A stretch of 64,000 bases of DNA, taken from positions 10,726,001 to 10,790,000 of the forward strand of contig JAZGTN010000009.1 in the NCBI GenBank assembly GCA_037783415.1, given 5' to 3'. Of the stretch, positions 32,213 through 42,534 are shown piece after piece. The DNA comes from Leptasterias polaris. Taxonomy: Eukaryota; Echinodermata; Asteroidea; Forcipulatida; Asteriidae. Within the stretch, counting starts at the first letter, position 1. Every line of letters begins with the position of its first letter. The translations under genes were made by a program, and so were the position numbers. The notes below the pieces were generated by a model. The model was not told where the DNA came from. It was given only the letters and a program-made list of their open reading frames with translations, and ran no database searches.

Positions 32213-33390
32213 AAACCTCTAACAATTATGTAACATTCTGTACATTCGGGGTGCTTCGTTTCCACACCAAGAGGAATTTCTTATCCATAGTTTTCAGTAT
32301 TTTTTCATTTTCATACAATCTCATCCCTGTCAACTAACACAAAAATATGTAATAGTCTCACAGCCTCCTGAAAACATGCATAATTGCTGACAAGTTAACT
32401 CAATTTTTCTTTTCAATGATTAGTAAAAAGCTAAGGTCATCCAAAATGAAAACGCAGGTCTAAATGAGTCAACTGGTCAGACTCGCATCTCGGAAAAATT
32501 ACCCTACACTTTCTAGCAAAATAGGGCAAGTTACCGAGGGCTAGTGTACCCCAAATGCTCAAGGGTAAAAGTCAACAACCCTAATGGTACAATATTGGTC
32601 CATTTTTCAACAATCCCTAAAAGCCATAACCTTTGAATCTCTGATAATTTACAGAAACAAAAATGTGGGTTTACATTTTATTCATGAGGTTTGGTGCATG
32701 ACTTCTCTCTATTACACGTAAGTGGAGTGCACTCTACAGCTAAGGTTTCACCCCTCTAAATAGACTCCCATAGCAAACAATGATAAATGCTAAATATTCA
32801 AAAATTCTCAAAAAATTGTTAAAAGTCTCTCAGCCTCTTGAAAACCAATCAAATATATTTTCAGACCACTAAACTTCAGATTTCTTTTCAATTTTTGGCA
32901 GGTCAGCCGTTTGGAATTTTTGCTAATTACCCCAGAAAAAAACACCCCCGAAAATGTGTTTTTTCCCAAACCGACTTGCCGCCAGTTTTCGGGAGGCACT
33001 CCTCCAATTCCAAAGCTAAATAGGACCAACTTTAAAGCCCAAATTTATCAAATCTCCTCAAAACTTGAAACCCAGAACCCCCAGGTTGTGATAAGTTCTT
33101 ATAATTACACACTCTATTAGTTGCATGACCCCCAAAACGTTATAATTAAAAATAAGTTGTGGGGTTTACAAATTATGATAAGTAGCTTGGCGCATGAATT
33201 TTTGGTTGATTTAGAGTAGTGCACCCACAAGGCCACATGTGAGAGCGCCACCTTGTGGACATATTTAGGGGAATTAAACACCAGTCAAGTATGTAATTTT
33301 AGCCCCATACATGTACATGTACTACACTGAGTGGTGGAGGTGTACATCATACACATTTGTTCAAAGGTAGGGTCATACATAGACTGGTAA
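32213..33390. other. Unassigned AT-rich stretch
   Basis: An isolated 'caatctcatccctg' end near 32317 is from the 22339 element family. The phrases 'gtctcacagcctcctgaaaa' and 'gtctctcagcctcttgaaaa' at 32355 and 32825 suggest a decayed duplication about 470 bp apart. No gene is supported. Confidence 0.4.
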
Positions 33391-33745
33391 ATACATTACT
33401 CCAACAAGTAATGGCTGTAAAAACTTCTGGGTGAGAAGCAGTGCAGCTGTTGATTGGATAATCTTTTGAGAAAGGATTCCCTTCAGAGTAATAGACCTTA
33501 TGCACATGACGTCATTTGAGTAGGGCGCCCTCGCCTAGAGGTCAAACGGAAGATGTTCATTGGCCAGTCATGTGCGCCGCGCGTACAAATCAGCGCGTTT
33601 CCATTGTTTCATCATCAGTTTACCTCTAAGATGGCGGCTTGGTGACGTCAATGCATAAGGTCTATATGGTTTGGATAATTTTTCACCCCCAAACATTTGA
33701 ATCTAGGAATGAATCATTTCTTAGATTTCCGAGGGTGGTTGTCCA
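33391..33745. repeat. AGGC-type MITE relic interrupted by a TA-flanked foldback
   Basis: 'ggtgagaagcagtgcagctg' and 'tttcacccccaaacatttga' belong to the AGGC-type relic. The foldback at 33494-33662 splits it between 'cttcagagta' and 'tatggtttggataattttt'. Confidence 0.5.
33494..33662. mobile_element. 169-bp TA-flanked foldback MITE with CRE-like ends
   Basis: The left end GACCTTATGCACATGACGTCA and the complement of the right end GACCTTATGCATTGACGTCA pair. TA lies on each side. Each end carries TGACGTCA, a full CREB/ATF site. Confidence 0.75.
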
Positions 33746-34368
33746 CGTTCGCAAATGCTGCCACCAGAGATGTGGTTGGTACCCGCTGTCACCTCGCTAA
33801 GTGTGGATAGATTCAGCGCTCTTGTGAAAAGACTGTGATATTTATTTGTTGCTGTTTTCTAACAAGTAGACACTGTATTCAGCTGAAACTTTCCCTTGTG
33901 ACTTTTAGTGTATCTTTCTATAATTGTGCCTATAAATCGACGTTTAGTTGACAAAAAAAAAAAATTCTGTGACCCTACCTTTAAGATACAATCACTAGCT
34001 CCAATCCCCCTTTAAGTCTTACAAGTCACTCACTAGGATTTTGGCTCCAGCGTGACCTGCAAGAGAAACAACATTCTGTCGCCGACGGCAACATGAGCAG
34101 CTTGTGCTTATGCAAACATGACGGAGCATGTACTAAAACATCACCAGTGTTTATTAAAATGAATGGTCGCACAACATTAACAGGCTCTCTACTGTCTACC
34201 TACATTGTCAAAACATTCTGTGACGGCCTAGATTTGTTCAAGGGACATAATCTTTCCTTTACAATTTTCTGGAGCCTGGCTTCATTTTCCTTTGCAGGAA
34301 GAGACTATAGCATAGTCAGTTGACATTATGGCTACCTAGTGATAACATGGCGTGTGGCGTGTCGTGGC
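33746..34368. other. Unassigned stretch
   Basis: It contains a 13-base A run near 33953 and a 76-codon plus frame at 34093-34323 with no recognised domain or splice support. Confidence 0.35.
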
Positions 34369-34711
34369 CGAGCGGTCTAGGTCACCGGACCTAAGCTCTG
34401 GTGTTTTCAGCAGCAGAGTGTGGGTTCGATACCCGGTCATGACACTTGTGCCCTTGAGCAAGGCACTTAACCATAATTGCTTCGAAAAAGTTGGGAAGGT
34501 AGTGCATTCTGCTCTACCAGACAGGCTCCTAGTGGATGATACCCATGCCTACATCCTTAAGGACTGTGAAGGGGGTAACCCTGTTTCAGCCCCAGGAGTA
34601 GGAGGCAACGTGCCCCTGGTGTCAATTGATTTGGGTTGATAGCCCAAATCAGTTATGTGTAGCCCTCACCTTGAGTGGCCGTCCGTGGCCTTGTGAGTTA
34701 GGCGATATCTC

Positions 34712-34756
<45 letters not shown>
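34369..34756 (+). repeat. tRNA-Leu-derived SINE, body C, with 42-bp poly(A) tail
   Basis: The head 'gtgtcgtggccgagcggtct' and box B-like 'ggttcgatacc' match the other Leu SINEs through 'aaggcacttaaccataattg'. The body then differs: 'gtagtgcattctgctctacc', 'cctacatccttaaggactgt', 'tgagttaggcgatatctcat'. It ends in a run of 42 A (34715-34756). A long pure tail points to recent insertion. Confidence 0.85.
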
Positions 34757-34760
<4 letters not shown>

Positions 34761-34980
34761 TTGTTGGTAGAAACCCAAGAGAAAAAAGTAATTTTATGTA
34801 CTTGGGGAATGTTGCTTGTGAAGAAAGGGATCATTTTGGGAAGCTGTTTTGAAAAAGGATTATTTTGAACCTCAAAACTTTTGGTGTGAAGTTTGCAGTC
34901 ATGCTGAGAAATAATGTCCTGAAGTAAGGTTGTAAATGACTCGTGACTTATACCCGACCCAAATGACTTACTCAGGACTT

Positions 34981-35283
34981 TGGCAGTGAGTACTCGACAG
35001 TGAGTACTCGACAGTGAGAACTCGACAGTGAGTACTCGACAGTGAGTACTCGACAGTGAGAACTCGAAAGTGAGTACTCGACAGTGAGTACTCGACAGTG
35101 AGAACTCGACAGTGAGAATTCGACAGTGAGAATTTGACAGTGAGTACTCGACAGTGAGTAGTACTCGACAGTGAGTACTCGACAGTGAGTACTCGACAGT
35201 GAGAACTCGACAGTGAGTAGTACTCGACAGTGAGTACTCAACAGTGATAACTCGACAGTGAGTACTCAAAAGTGAGTACTCAA
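34981..35283. repeat. 14-bp minisatellite (cagtgagtactcga), about 21 units
   Basis: Units CAGTGAGTACTCGA and CAGTGAGAACTCGA alternate, with a few 16-17 base variants containing 'gtagtactcga'. The unit has no stop in two minus frames, which creates frames of 239 and 89 codons. These are not genes. Confidence 0.95.
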
Positions 35284-35299
35284 GGAATGATGACTGAAC

Positions 35300-35600
35300 T
35301 ACAACATGGTTTAGCTTTGGGCCAGTAAACTCATCAACAGACAAGTCAGGCAGTCTTGTGTTCTTCAATTGAATATGAATACTTCACTGTGATCTTTAAC
35401 AAAACAAAATTATGTTCTTAATGTTGATTTTGAGTCTGAAAAATGTCTTTCAATTCTGTTGGGTATTGAAATATACTGACCTAGATATAAAGGCAAGGGA
35501 GCTCTTAGTGCTTGCTCAAATAAAAATAGTTTATATGTCAAACTGTGAAGATACATTATATGTAGTTTTTTCTCATTTGGATTCTGGTCATGACATACGT
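35300..35600 (+). repeat. Partial CAGGGCTCGAATTT MITE
   Basis: 'gggccagtaaactcatcaac' and 'attatgttcttaatgttgat' match the interior of 25484-25860. The ends are lost and the left side abuts the minisatellite. 35600-36253 then holds unassigned sequence. Confidence 0.55.
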
Positions 35601-36253
35601 GTAAAGAGAGCTTTGAAAAGGGGCTTGTTTAGGAAAAATGCAAATTGAAACTAGTTTTAATATTTGCCAGAAGTGTCCCCCTTGAAAAAATAAAGCACCC
35701 CCTGTGCCCCCCTAAAATGTTACCTTAGTTTGTGGAATTCTTGTGGAATTTTCGCCCCGTTATTTTAAAGAAAATGTCAGGAAAAACTAATTAATAATAA
35801 AATCACAAGGGAATCTGAAGAAACAGAAATATACATGGTTTTGTTTTTAGAATTGTACATGTTTTGTCGACATGGGAAACATTGGAAAATGTCAATTGGG
35901 TCCGATGCCTTTTCTTTGACCATCTTGTTTGAGCGGAAGAAGGTCAGATCTTGCAGCCATTTGCAGCTGCTGTGGTCTCTAAAGAGTTGTGTGCATTAAA
36001 TCCCAGTTGTAAAAAGTTCCAGGAGTAATTCAAGACTAAGTAAAATTGAGCACAAGAGGGCGCTCATCGAAGCCATTGTTAAGAAGCTGCAGTCGACTTT
36101 AATCATGCATTTTCATCTTTGTTTGCCTTTTCAAGAGCTGAAATAATTACAATAACAGTAAATTCAAGTCTGCAGTGGGTTACTGCTTTTGTAACCAATG
36201 TGGCCATTTGAGCTCTGCAGTAAGAAGTATTAATTTGATGCAAGATCATTTAA

Positions 36254-36625
36254 AGGCACTGAACACGTTTGGTAATTACTCAAAATATATATCAGCATAA
36301 AAACTTACTTGGTAACGAGCAACGGAGAGCTGTTGATAGTATAAAACATTGTGAGAAACCACTCCCTCTGAAGTAACGTAGTTTTTGAGAAAGAGGTAAC
36401 TAACTTCTCACTAAAATAATAAAAGACTTCATGCATGAAGCCTTTTATTAGCAGCTGAAAGCACACAAAATTGTGCAACAAGGGTGTTTTTTCTTTCTTT
36501 ATTTTCTTGCAACTTCGATGACCGATTCAGCCCAAATTTTCACAGGTTTGTTATTTTATGCATATGTTGGGATACACCGAGTGAGAATACTGGTCTTTGA
36601 TAATTACCAAACGTGTTCAGTGCCT
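36254..36625. mobile_element. TTAA MITE, AGGC family, intact 372-bp copy
   Basis: The ends AGGCACTGAACACGTTTGGT pair completely with the complement of the right end over at least 22 bases. TTAA is at 36250-36253 and 36626-36629. It is close to 28956-29323, so both inserted recently. Confidence 0.92.
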
Positions 36626-36965
36626 TTAAAAGTAATGTACACAACGTTTTAATGAGAAACGTTCTGTGTGTGTCATTTGGATGGTGTTTGGTTTGATTCT
36701 ACGGCCTAGTAGTAGTAAACTCATGACTGGAGAAGTCCGGCGGTCTTTTCTGTTTTTGTTGAAATGTTGACTTTGAGTCTGATAAATAGCTTTAAATTCT
36801 GTTGAGAATTGAAGATGTCCATCTGAGACAAAGTACAACATTATAAGGACATAATTTTACATGTACTACATGTATGTATTTTTCTGCCATTCATACTGAG
36901 TTCATGTGCTCCGAGTGTTTCCTACTTATTGCGATTTGTCATTTTGACTCCTAACGTGTTACTTT

Positions 36966-37190
36966 GGGTGGTAGGGTTGGTGTAGAGGTATCTTCCTCAC
37001 CTTCCAACTTTCGGACCCTGGTTTGAATCATGCTGGGGGCACTACATTGTATGTGGATTGGGTTTGCAGTCCCTACCTGATTGCAAGAGTTTTCCCCTGG
37101 AATAATTCTCTGGGGTTTTCCTCCCACATCTTTAAAACTGAAGCTTCCTTCTTTGTCTTCTCTCCATGCGTTCTTGGCTAGTATTGCTTC
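36966..37190 (+). repeat. tRNA-like SINE family 3
   Basis: 'ggttggtgtagagg' resembles box A and 'ggtttgaatc' box B at normal spacing. 'ttctctggggttttcctccc' follows. The opposite-strand relative is at 30830-31000. Between 36630 and 36965 is a decayed CAGGG-type MITE piece ('gtaaactcatgactggagaa'). Confidence 0.5.
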
Positions 37191-37408
37191 AAGATTACTT
37201 CAAGATTACTTCCGTACAAACAAACATCGGTGTTCTGTATTTACTGGTTAAATTTTAGCGAGTTTGGAGAACAATAATTTTTGGAAAGCTTCGGGATTGC
37301 TCCAAGATTAATTCTTTACCAAGAAACATTGGTGTTCTGAAGCTACTGGTAAGTGCTATTTTAGAAGATACAACATTTTTGCACTGACTTGAGAAGTTCA
37401 TGTCAATA

Positions 37409-37566
37409 GATCGATCCATTAAGCTCCGCCTCCTTACGAGTTGACCAATCACAGCCGCGAAATCTGATCAACATTAGTGCAAAGATCACCAAACGGCTCA
37501 AATGGTGATCAGATTTCGCGGTTGTGATTGGTCAATGAGAAATAGGCGTGGCTTAATGGATCGGTG
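37409..37566. mobile_element. 158-bp TA-flanked foldback MITE, copy 2 (inverted)
   Basis: It starts GATCGATCCATTAAGCTCCG after TA and ends CGGTG before TA. It is the reverse orientation of 7584-7741 and has the same length to the base. Confidence 0.88.
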
Positions 37567-37769
37567 TATTAGCCAATAGGCTACATGTATACAAACAATG
37601 TTGCATGTTACACTATATTCTGTGCATTGTCCTTGGCACATATATGCTGAAGTTTTTGTGCGTTTTTCATTTTGGTGCAGCATCATCTGTCAAAATTCGT
37701 TCAGAGAAAATACTCTTCTGTAACATAAGAATTTCTTTCAGCAAAAATCGGGACATACAACAACTGTAA

Positions 37770-38000
37770 TTTGTTACAGTGGACATGATTGCATGTCTGT
37801 TGGTGTACATCATTTGGTGTTGGTACACATCGTTTGGTGTTGGTACATACAGGCACACTGCACGCCTACACGTACCTACATGTAGTGTACATCATAACTT
37901 GTAAAGTGGTCTTGAAATAGTACAAAATGTACATGTACATGTACTAGTAGTACAATGTACATTTGTGATGTACATGTACATGTATACATACATAGGGTGC
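37770..38000. repeat. tacatgtaca-rich palindromic stretch
   Basis: It carries several overlapping 'tacatgtaca' palindromes (37925-37990) and three spaced 'ggtgttggtaca' units at 37800-37850. This is simple repeat, not coding. Confidence 0.7.
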
Positions 38001-38227
38001 ATTGCAGGCCAGAGTAGACCAGGCCACCCACCATGACACCTCATTTGCATGTTGCCCACAATGCCCCAGTGGAGCTTATAATGGGGGTCGAAGGTCAAGT
38101 GTGAGATTGACAGCAACCCCATCAAAATAGAGTCCCTCTTTGGGGTGAATCTGTGACTGTGTATTGGCAATCGGAGTGCTGGGATGACAACGCTGGCATT
38201 TGTTTTGTGTTCTTCCAAGGCTACTGA

Positions 38228-38430
38228 ATGTGGCTTGAAATTTTACACTGGACCACATGCCCGAGGCCAGTGATTTTAGGGTCTGGCCAGTTAACTCATG
38301 ACCAGATATTTTCAAATTTAATAGTAATACCTCGCTCTGTAATATCTTGAACAAAAACAAATTATGTTCAATTGTTGAAACTACAAATAATAACATTTCC
38401 AATTCTATTGAATAATTGAAGTATACCTTT
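38228..38430 (+). repeat. Partial CAGGGCTCGAATTT MITE
   Basis: 'aattttacactggaccacat' through 'ggtctggccagttaactcat' matches the left half of 25484-25860. The 108-codon minus frame across 38076-38402 is not supported. Confidence 0.6.
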
Positions 38431-38686
38431 TGTTTTTGGAACCTTGGTTGTTTTAATGTTAGGCCTATGCAGTAAAACTAACCTGTGAAAATTTCATTTC
38501 AAAAGGTGGCAGCGTTTTTGAGAATCTGGAGTTGGTACGTCAACGCAGGAAGACTAATCTGTAATTCAAATTCAAATTCAAATTAAAAATATTTATTGTC
38601 ATGATAAAAAGCATGAAATTTGTTTTCCCTGTGTATTTAGGAGAATCCAATACAAGTAAAGGCATAACAACAATTGTTATACTTAA

Positions 38687-39041
38687 AGGTATTATACAGG
38701 ATTGGCAGAGCTGACAAAATAATCACAGACAGTGTTCATGTTTTGTGTAATCAACCACATACATGAAATAACAAACCTGTGAAAATTTGAGCTCAATTGG
38801 TCATCAACATCACGTGAAAATAGTGAAAAGAGACCTTATGTGTTTTCTGTTTTTCAAACATCGAGTTTATTATCGCGCTTGATAAAAACTATTGTTTTAC
38901 TCATTTCTCAGAAACGATAGCATTTCAGGCAGAAATATTTTAAGGAACCCTTTCTACCATTACTTACTTTAAATCATGTAAGTTATGTGTGAATCTGTGA
39001 ACATTTGTGTTTTTCGATCTTACCAATAGTGTACAGAGCCT
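38687..39041. mobile_element. TTAA MITE, AGG family, older subfamily
   Basis: TTAA lies at 38683-38686 and 39042-39045. The interior is over 90 percent like 899-1233 by eye, including 'gttttctgtttttcaaacat'. The ends read AGGTATTATACAGGATTGG and the complement of 'agtgtacagagcct'. Confidence 0.78.
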
Positions 39042-39239
39042 TTAAGCTGAGAAATGTTTCATGCAGAAACGTTTCTCAGATTGAAATGTCTTTGAATCCC
39101 TCTCTCTAAAACCACATTCCCTTGAAGGGAATTATTTCTCAAAATGTTATACATTATCAACAGCAAGTGCTCCTTACCTACATGTACATGTAGGTCCAGT
39201 ATTAGTAAGTTTTTATGGTTGTTAAGTTTTGGATTAATA

Positions 39240-39397
39240 CACCGATCCATTAGGCCACGCCCATTTCTCATTGACCAATCACAACCGCGAAATCTGATCA
39301 CCATTTGAGCCGTTTGGTGATCTTTGCACTAATGGTGATCGGGTTTCGCGGCTGTGATTGGTCAACTCGTAAGGAGGCGGGGCTTAATGGATCGATC
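39240..39397. mobile_element. 158-bp TA-flanked foldback MITE, copy 3
   Basis: It has the same length and sequence as 7584-7741 with a handful of changes. It split an older repeat whose flanks read 'agttttggattaa' and 'ttaccaaaggtat', so the TA duplication is confirmed by similar sequences such as 'ggagtaattaccaaag' at 12520. Confidence 0.9.
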
Positions 39398-39805
39398 TAT
39401 TACCAAAGGTATAGGCCTACCCTGTCTTTAAGAAACTGAATGAACTCTGCCAAACACAATTGAGATGCATTACAATGGGCATAATATCGTAGCTTTAAAC
39501 ACCTCAAAAACACTGTAAGGCCACATTTTTTTTATCGTCCCCGCCCAACCGTTCGAAACCCCCCGACCTCATTTTTTATTTATTTTTTTTAAATCATAAA
39601 AAAGGCCCTTTCAATTATCTTTTCTGTCAAATTTGGCTCCATTCTGCACCGGAGGTGTGAAAAGATGTTTGAAGAAGGTTTTTATTCATGTTGGCAAAGC
39701 AAGAACAATTCTTCAAATATTTACTTGGGCTACACGCCTTCACTGCGTTTCAGCTTTTTGAAAATGTTTACAGAAAATGTCATCTAGGAGTTAAATGGGT
39801 TTAAC

Positions 39806-40871
39806 CAGAGATGCCAACATACACGATTTGGGCGTAGAAATTACGATTTTGAGCCGTGAATACGCCGCTACGATAATACTTCAATTAAATACGATAAACA
39901 AGCCGCCCAGTGTAAATGTAGTTACAAACAATGTATCATGATAAAATAAAATAAAAAACTTTAAATGTTGTCTGCCGCATGGTTAAAAGTGATGATAGCG
40001 GAACCGAATTCACACCCGTTTTGTTCTTATAATTTAGGTACCGATCCCATAAACTATCGCACTCAGGATTTGCCTACACTGACATGCGTAGTACAGAGAC
40101 ACAATGCACCTTGTACAGCATACATTCTACAGTTGCTTTTGTAGAGACTGGTTCCGCAGTTTTTCTAACGCTTCATGTGTGTGGGATGCGGCGGCAAACA
40201 GACACTGTGATAACTTTTATCTGTCAGCAATGCAAGCGCACGTCGTTGTGGAGTTTGTTTGAAACATCGCGATCGCTGCATGCATCGATCAACTAAATTC
40301 AAAGTGACGAAAAGAAAAGATTTCATCGATCGCAATCGAGGCCAAGATCTGATGGAAACTGTTAATAAAAAAGTTGTAAAGAATGCAGTTGGTGGTAATG
40401 GAATTGGTTGGAAAGGCAAGTTGACAAAATTCCTCTTGCTGAAATCGTTTGAATTGAAGACTTGATGGCCTGCTGTGGTGTGGTGTGTCTGTACAACCGT
40501 GAGCATTAATTTCTCAATAAACAATGGGACAAAAACCAAAGCATTTTTGTTGAATTTAGTTGGAAGAATTGCAGTATGGTTCTCTTCATGCACAAGCTAG
40601 TGCAAATTGCGGTCCGATAAAAAAAAAAAAAAAAAATCAATAATTTATTTTATTTATTTTTTAAATCAAGCCTAAATAAAATTCATAATTGTTTGGCCTT
40701 TATATAAGCAAGGCCACTTTGCATTAAGCAATTTTCGATGAAAACATTAGTTTTTATCATAAATGTCATAATTTTCCTCTTTTTACAGCTCGATGAGTTG
40801 TAACTTGTATGCCTGACCTAAACTTGCTCTGCGGTGCTACTCTTTTTCGGAATTCAATGTTGGCATCTCTG
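39806..40871. mobile_element. 1,066-bp nonautonomous transposon, 7-bp TSD gtttaac
   Basis: The ends CAGAGATGCCAACAT and ATGTTGGCATCTCTG are perfect 15-bp inverted repeats. GTTTAAC lies at 39799-39805 and 40872-40878. Inside, a 142-codon minus frame (40165-40593) and a 68-codon plus frame (40259-40465, with FKVTKRKDFIDRNRGQDLM) overlap. Neither is a transposase I recognise, and the plus frame looks more protein-like. Confidence 0.8.
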
Positions 40872-40878
40872 GTTTAAC

Positions 40879-41305
40879 AAAACAACTAAAAACATCAAAT
40901 TTATAACACATTGTGATTGTGATGATTGTGATGATTTCTTTATTCTTTATTTCATATTTGGCCATGTCAACAAAACTAAATAAAAAAATAAAAAATTAAA
41001 ATAAAAGCCGCCCTCCCTCCCCCACCACCCCCCCCCCCCCCCCCGAAAAAGGATGATTAACAATGGTTTTGTTTGTATGTGGCCTAATAACCCCATCACT
41101 TTAAAAATGAATTATTTGGTCTTGAACTACAAGAGCACACACAAACAAATTCTTTCAAACGTAGAAATATTCTCGACATCTGCCGTCCGTTTTCTTTCTC
41201 TCCCCTCGCTACAAATCAACAATGCGGACCCTGGCCCTTGAGTTCATCAATTTCAAAATTGTCATCCCCCCAAGACATCAGGCTGGTAGTTATCTCAATA
41301 AATAG
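40879..41305. other. Unassigned stretch with a 17-C run
   Basis: 'tgattgtgatgattgtgatg' repeats near 40913 and 17 C lie at 41028-41044. The rest is unassigned. Confidence 0.4.
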
Positions 41306-41482
41306 AGATGGATGTTGCGTCAACAAGAGCTGGAGGAGGAGGATAAGGAGTTGGCATGTAACATCTGTCAAGTTGTAGATCTTCTTGAAGACATGGTACA
41401 GCTCTCGCTGGTTACCAGAGAAGAACATTTTTTAAGTTTGGGGAACAAGAATTGTTTAGAAGAATTGTTACGGAATAACAAT
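41306..41482 (+). CDS. Possible internal exon of an unknown gene
   Basis: An acceptor-like ATAAATAG|AG precedes, and AACAAT|GTGAGG follows. The frame reads LRQQELEEEDKELACNICQV, then VDLLEDMVQLSLVTREEHFL and SLGNKNCLEELLRNNN. It is acidic, helix-like and free of low complexity, unlike the repeat-derived frames. A foldback MITE begins 10 bases after the donor. I do not recognise the family, there is no polypyrimidine tract before the acceptor, and it may be a gene relic. An overlapping minus frame (41216-41428) is more hydrophobic and less convincing. Confidence 0.3.
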
Positions 41483-41492
41483 GTGAGGACCT

Positions 41493-41795
41493 TGGCTCGA
41501 TTTCAAAAAGCACTAAGATTCATCTTAAGAAGATGAGTTGTCAGTATTACCATGGTGATTTGTATTGTGACATCACAATTTGCTTAGCAATTAGGATGGT
41601 TTTGCACTTAAGATCAGTTTTAACTCTTTGTGAAATCGAGCCCTGGGCTCGATTTCACAAAGCACTAAGATTCATCTTAAGATGAGTTGTCAGTATCACC
41701 ATAGTGATTTGTATTGTGACGTCACACTTTGCTTAGCAATTAGGATTGATTCGGAGTTAAGATCAATCTTAATTCTTTGTGAAATCGAGCCCTGG
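41493..41795. mobile_element. Two tandem copies of the GGCTCGATTTC foldback MITE
   Basis: Copy one (41493-41644) and copy two (41645-41795) each run from GGCTCGATTTCACAAAG to CTTTGTGAAATCGAGCC and share a CCCTGGGC junction. Inside is 'attcatcttaagatgagttg'. A third copy is a fragment at 3893-4012. Confidence 0.85.
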
Positions 41796-41861
41796 TCTTT
41801 AAGTCCTGTGTCAATTTGTGTGTGGTAATGACTGGGTTAATGGCTGATTGCGGATTAATAA

Positions 41862-42530
41862 AAGTAATAACATTCAGTTCTTATATAGCGCTTCATCACT
41901 CCCGATGGGCATCTCAAAGTGCTCATTAATTTTTTCCTACAAGGTATGTGGAGTTACGTGTTGAAGTATGAGACCTATTCCTTTGCATAGCACCATGTAA
42001 TGGTTTACAAGGTGCTGTGGCTCAATATGCAGCCAATCAAACCAGGAACACCGGGGCAAACCCCTTCTGTTTACGATAAGTGCACTGGGTTCTTTTACGT
42101 GCGTTACACAACACACAGGACCTACGGCTGTATGTCCCATCTGAAGGATGCAGCAATAATGGTCAAGTGTCTTGCTTAAAGGCACATGGACACTTTTGGT
42201 AATTACTCAAAATATATATTAGCATAAAAACTTACTTGGTAACGAGCAACCGAGAGCTGTTGATAGTAAAACACATTTTGAGAAACCACTCTCTCTGAAG
42301 TAATGTAGTTTTTGAGAAAGAGGTAATTTCTCACAAAAATATTTGAATCTGAAAAAGACTTCAGGCCTGAAGCCCTTTTCAGGTTTGTTACTTAATGCAT
42401 ATATGTTTGGATACACCAAGTGAGAATACTGGTCTTTGACAATTACCAAACGTGTCCAGTGCCTTTAAAAGTTTAAGGACACAAGTGTCAAGACCTGAGT
42501 CCAGTGTTCTTCCCTGCTCAGCCACGACAC
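41862..42530 (-). repeat. tRNA-Leu SINE, body A, minus strand, split by a TTAA MITE
   Basis: On the minus strand the head 'gcggcgtgtcgtggctgagc' is at the right, and the tail 'gcgctatataagaactgaat' at the left. The MITE at 42180-42464 lies in the sequence between 'cttgc' and 'aaggacacaagtgtc', which is continuous in other copies. The 82-codon frame at 41937-42185 is SINE sequence. Confidence 0.85.
42180..42464. mobile_element. TTAA MITE, AGGC family, 285-bp internally deleted copy
   Basis: TTAA at 42176-42179 and 42465-42468 duplicates the single TTAA found in the SINE consensus 'cttgcttaaaagg'. The copy lacks about 85 bases of interior around the 'gcacactaatttg' region. Confidence 0.9.
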
Positions 42531-42534
42531 GCCG

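Noticed and set aside
34981..35283. CRISPR array
   Set aside because: There are no unique spacers between units, and the genome is animal. It is a minisatellite.
34649..35368. 239-codon minus-strand frame
   Set aside because: It crosses the poly(A) SINE tail and the 14-bp minisatellite. The protein is simple repeats plus poly-Phe.
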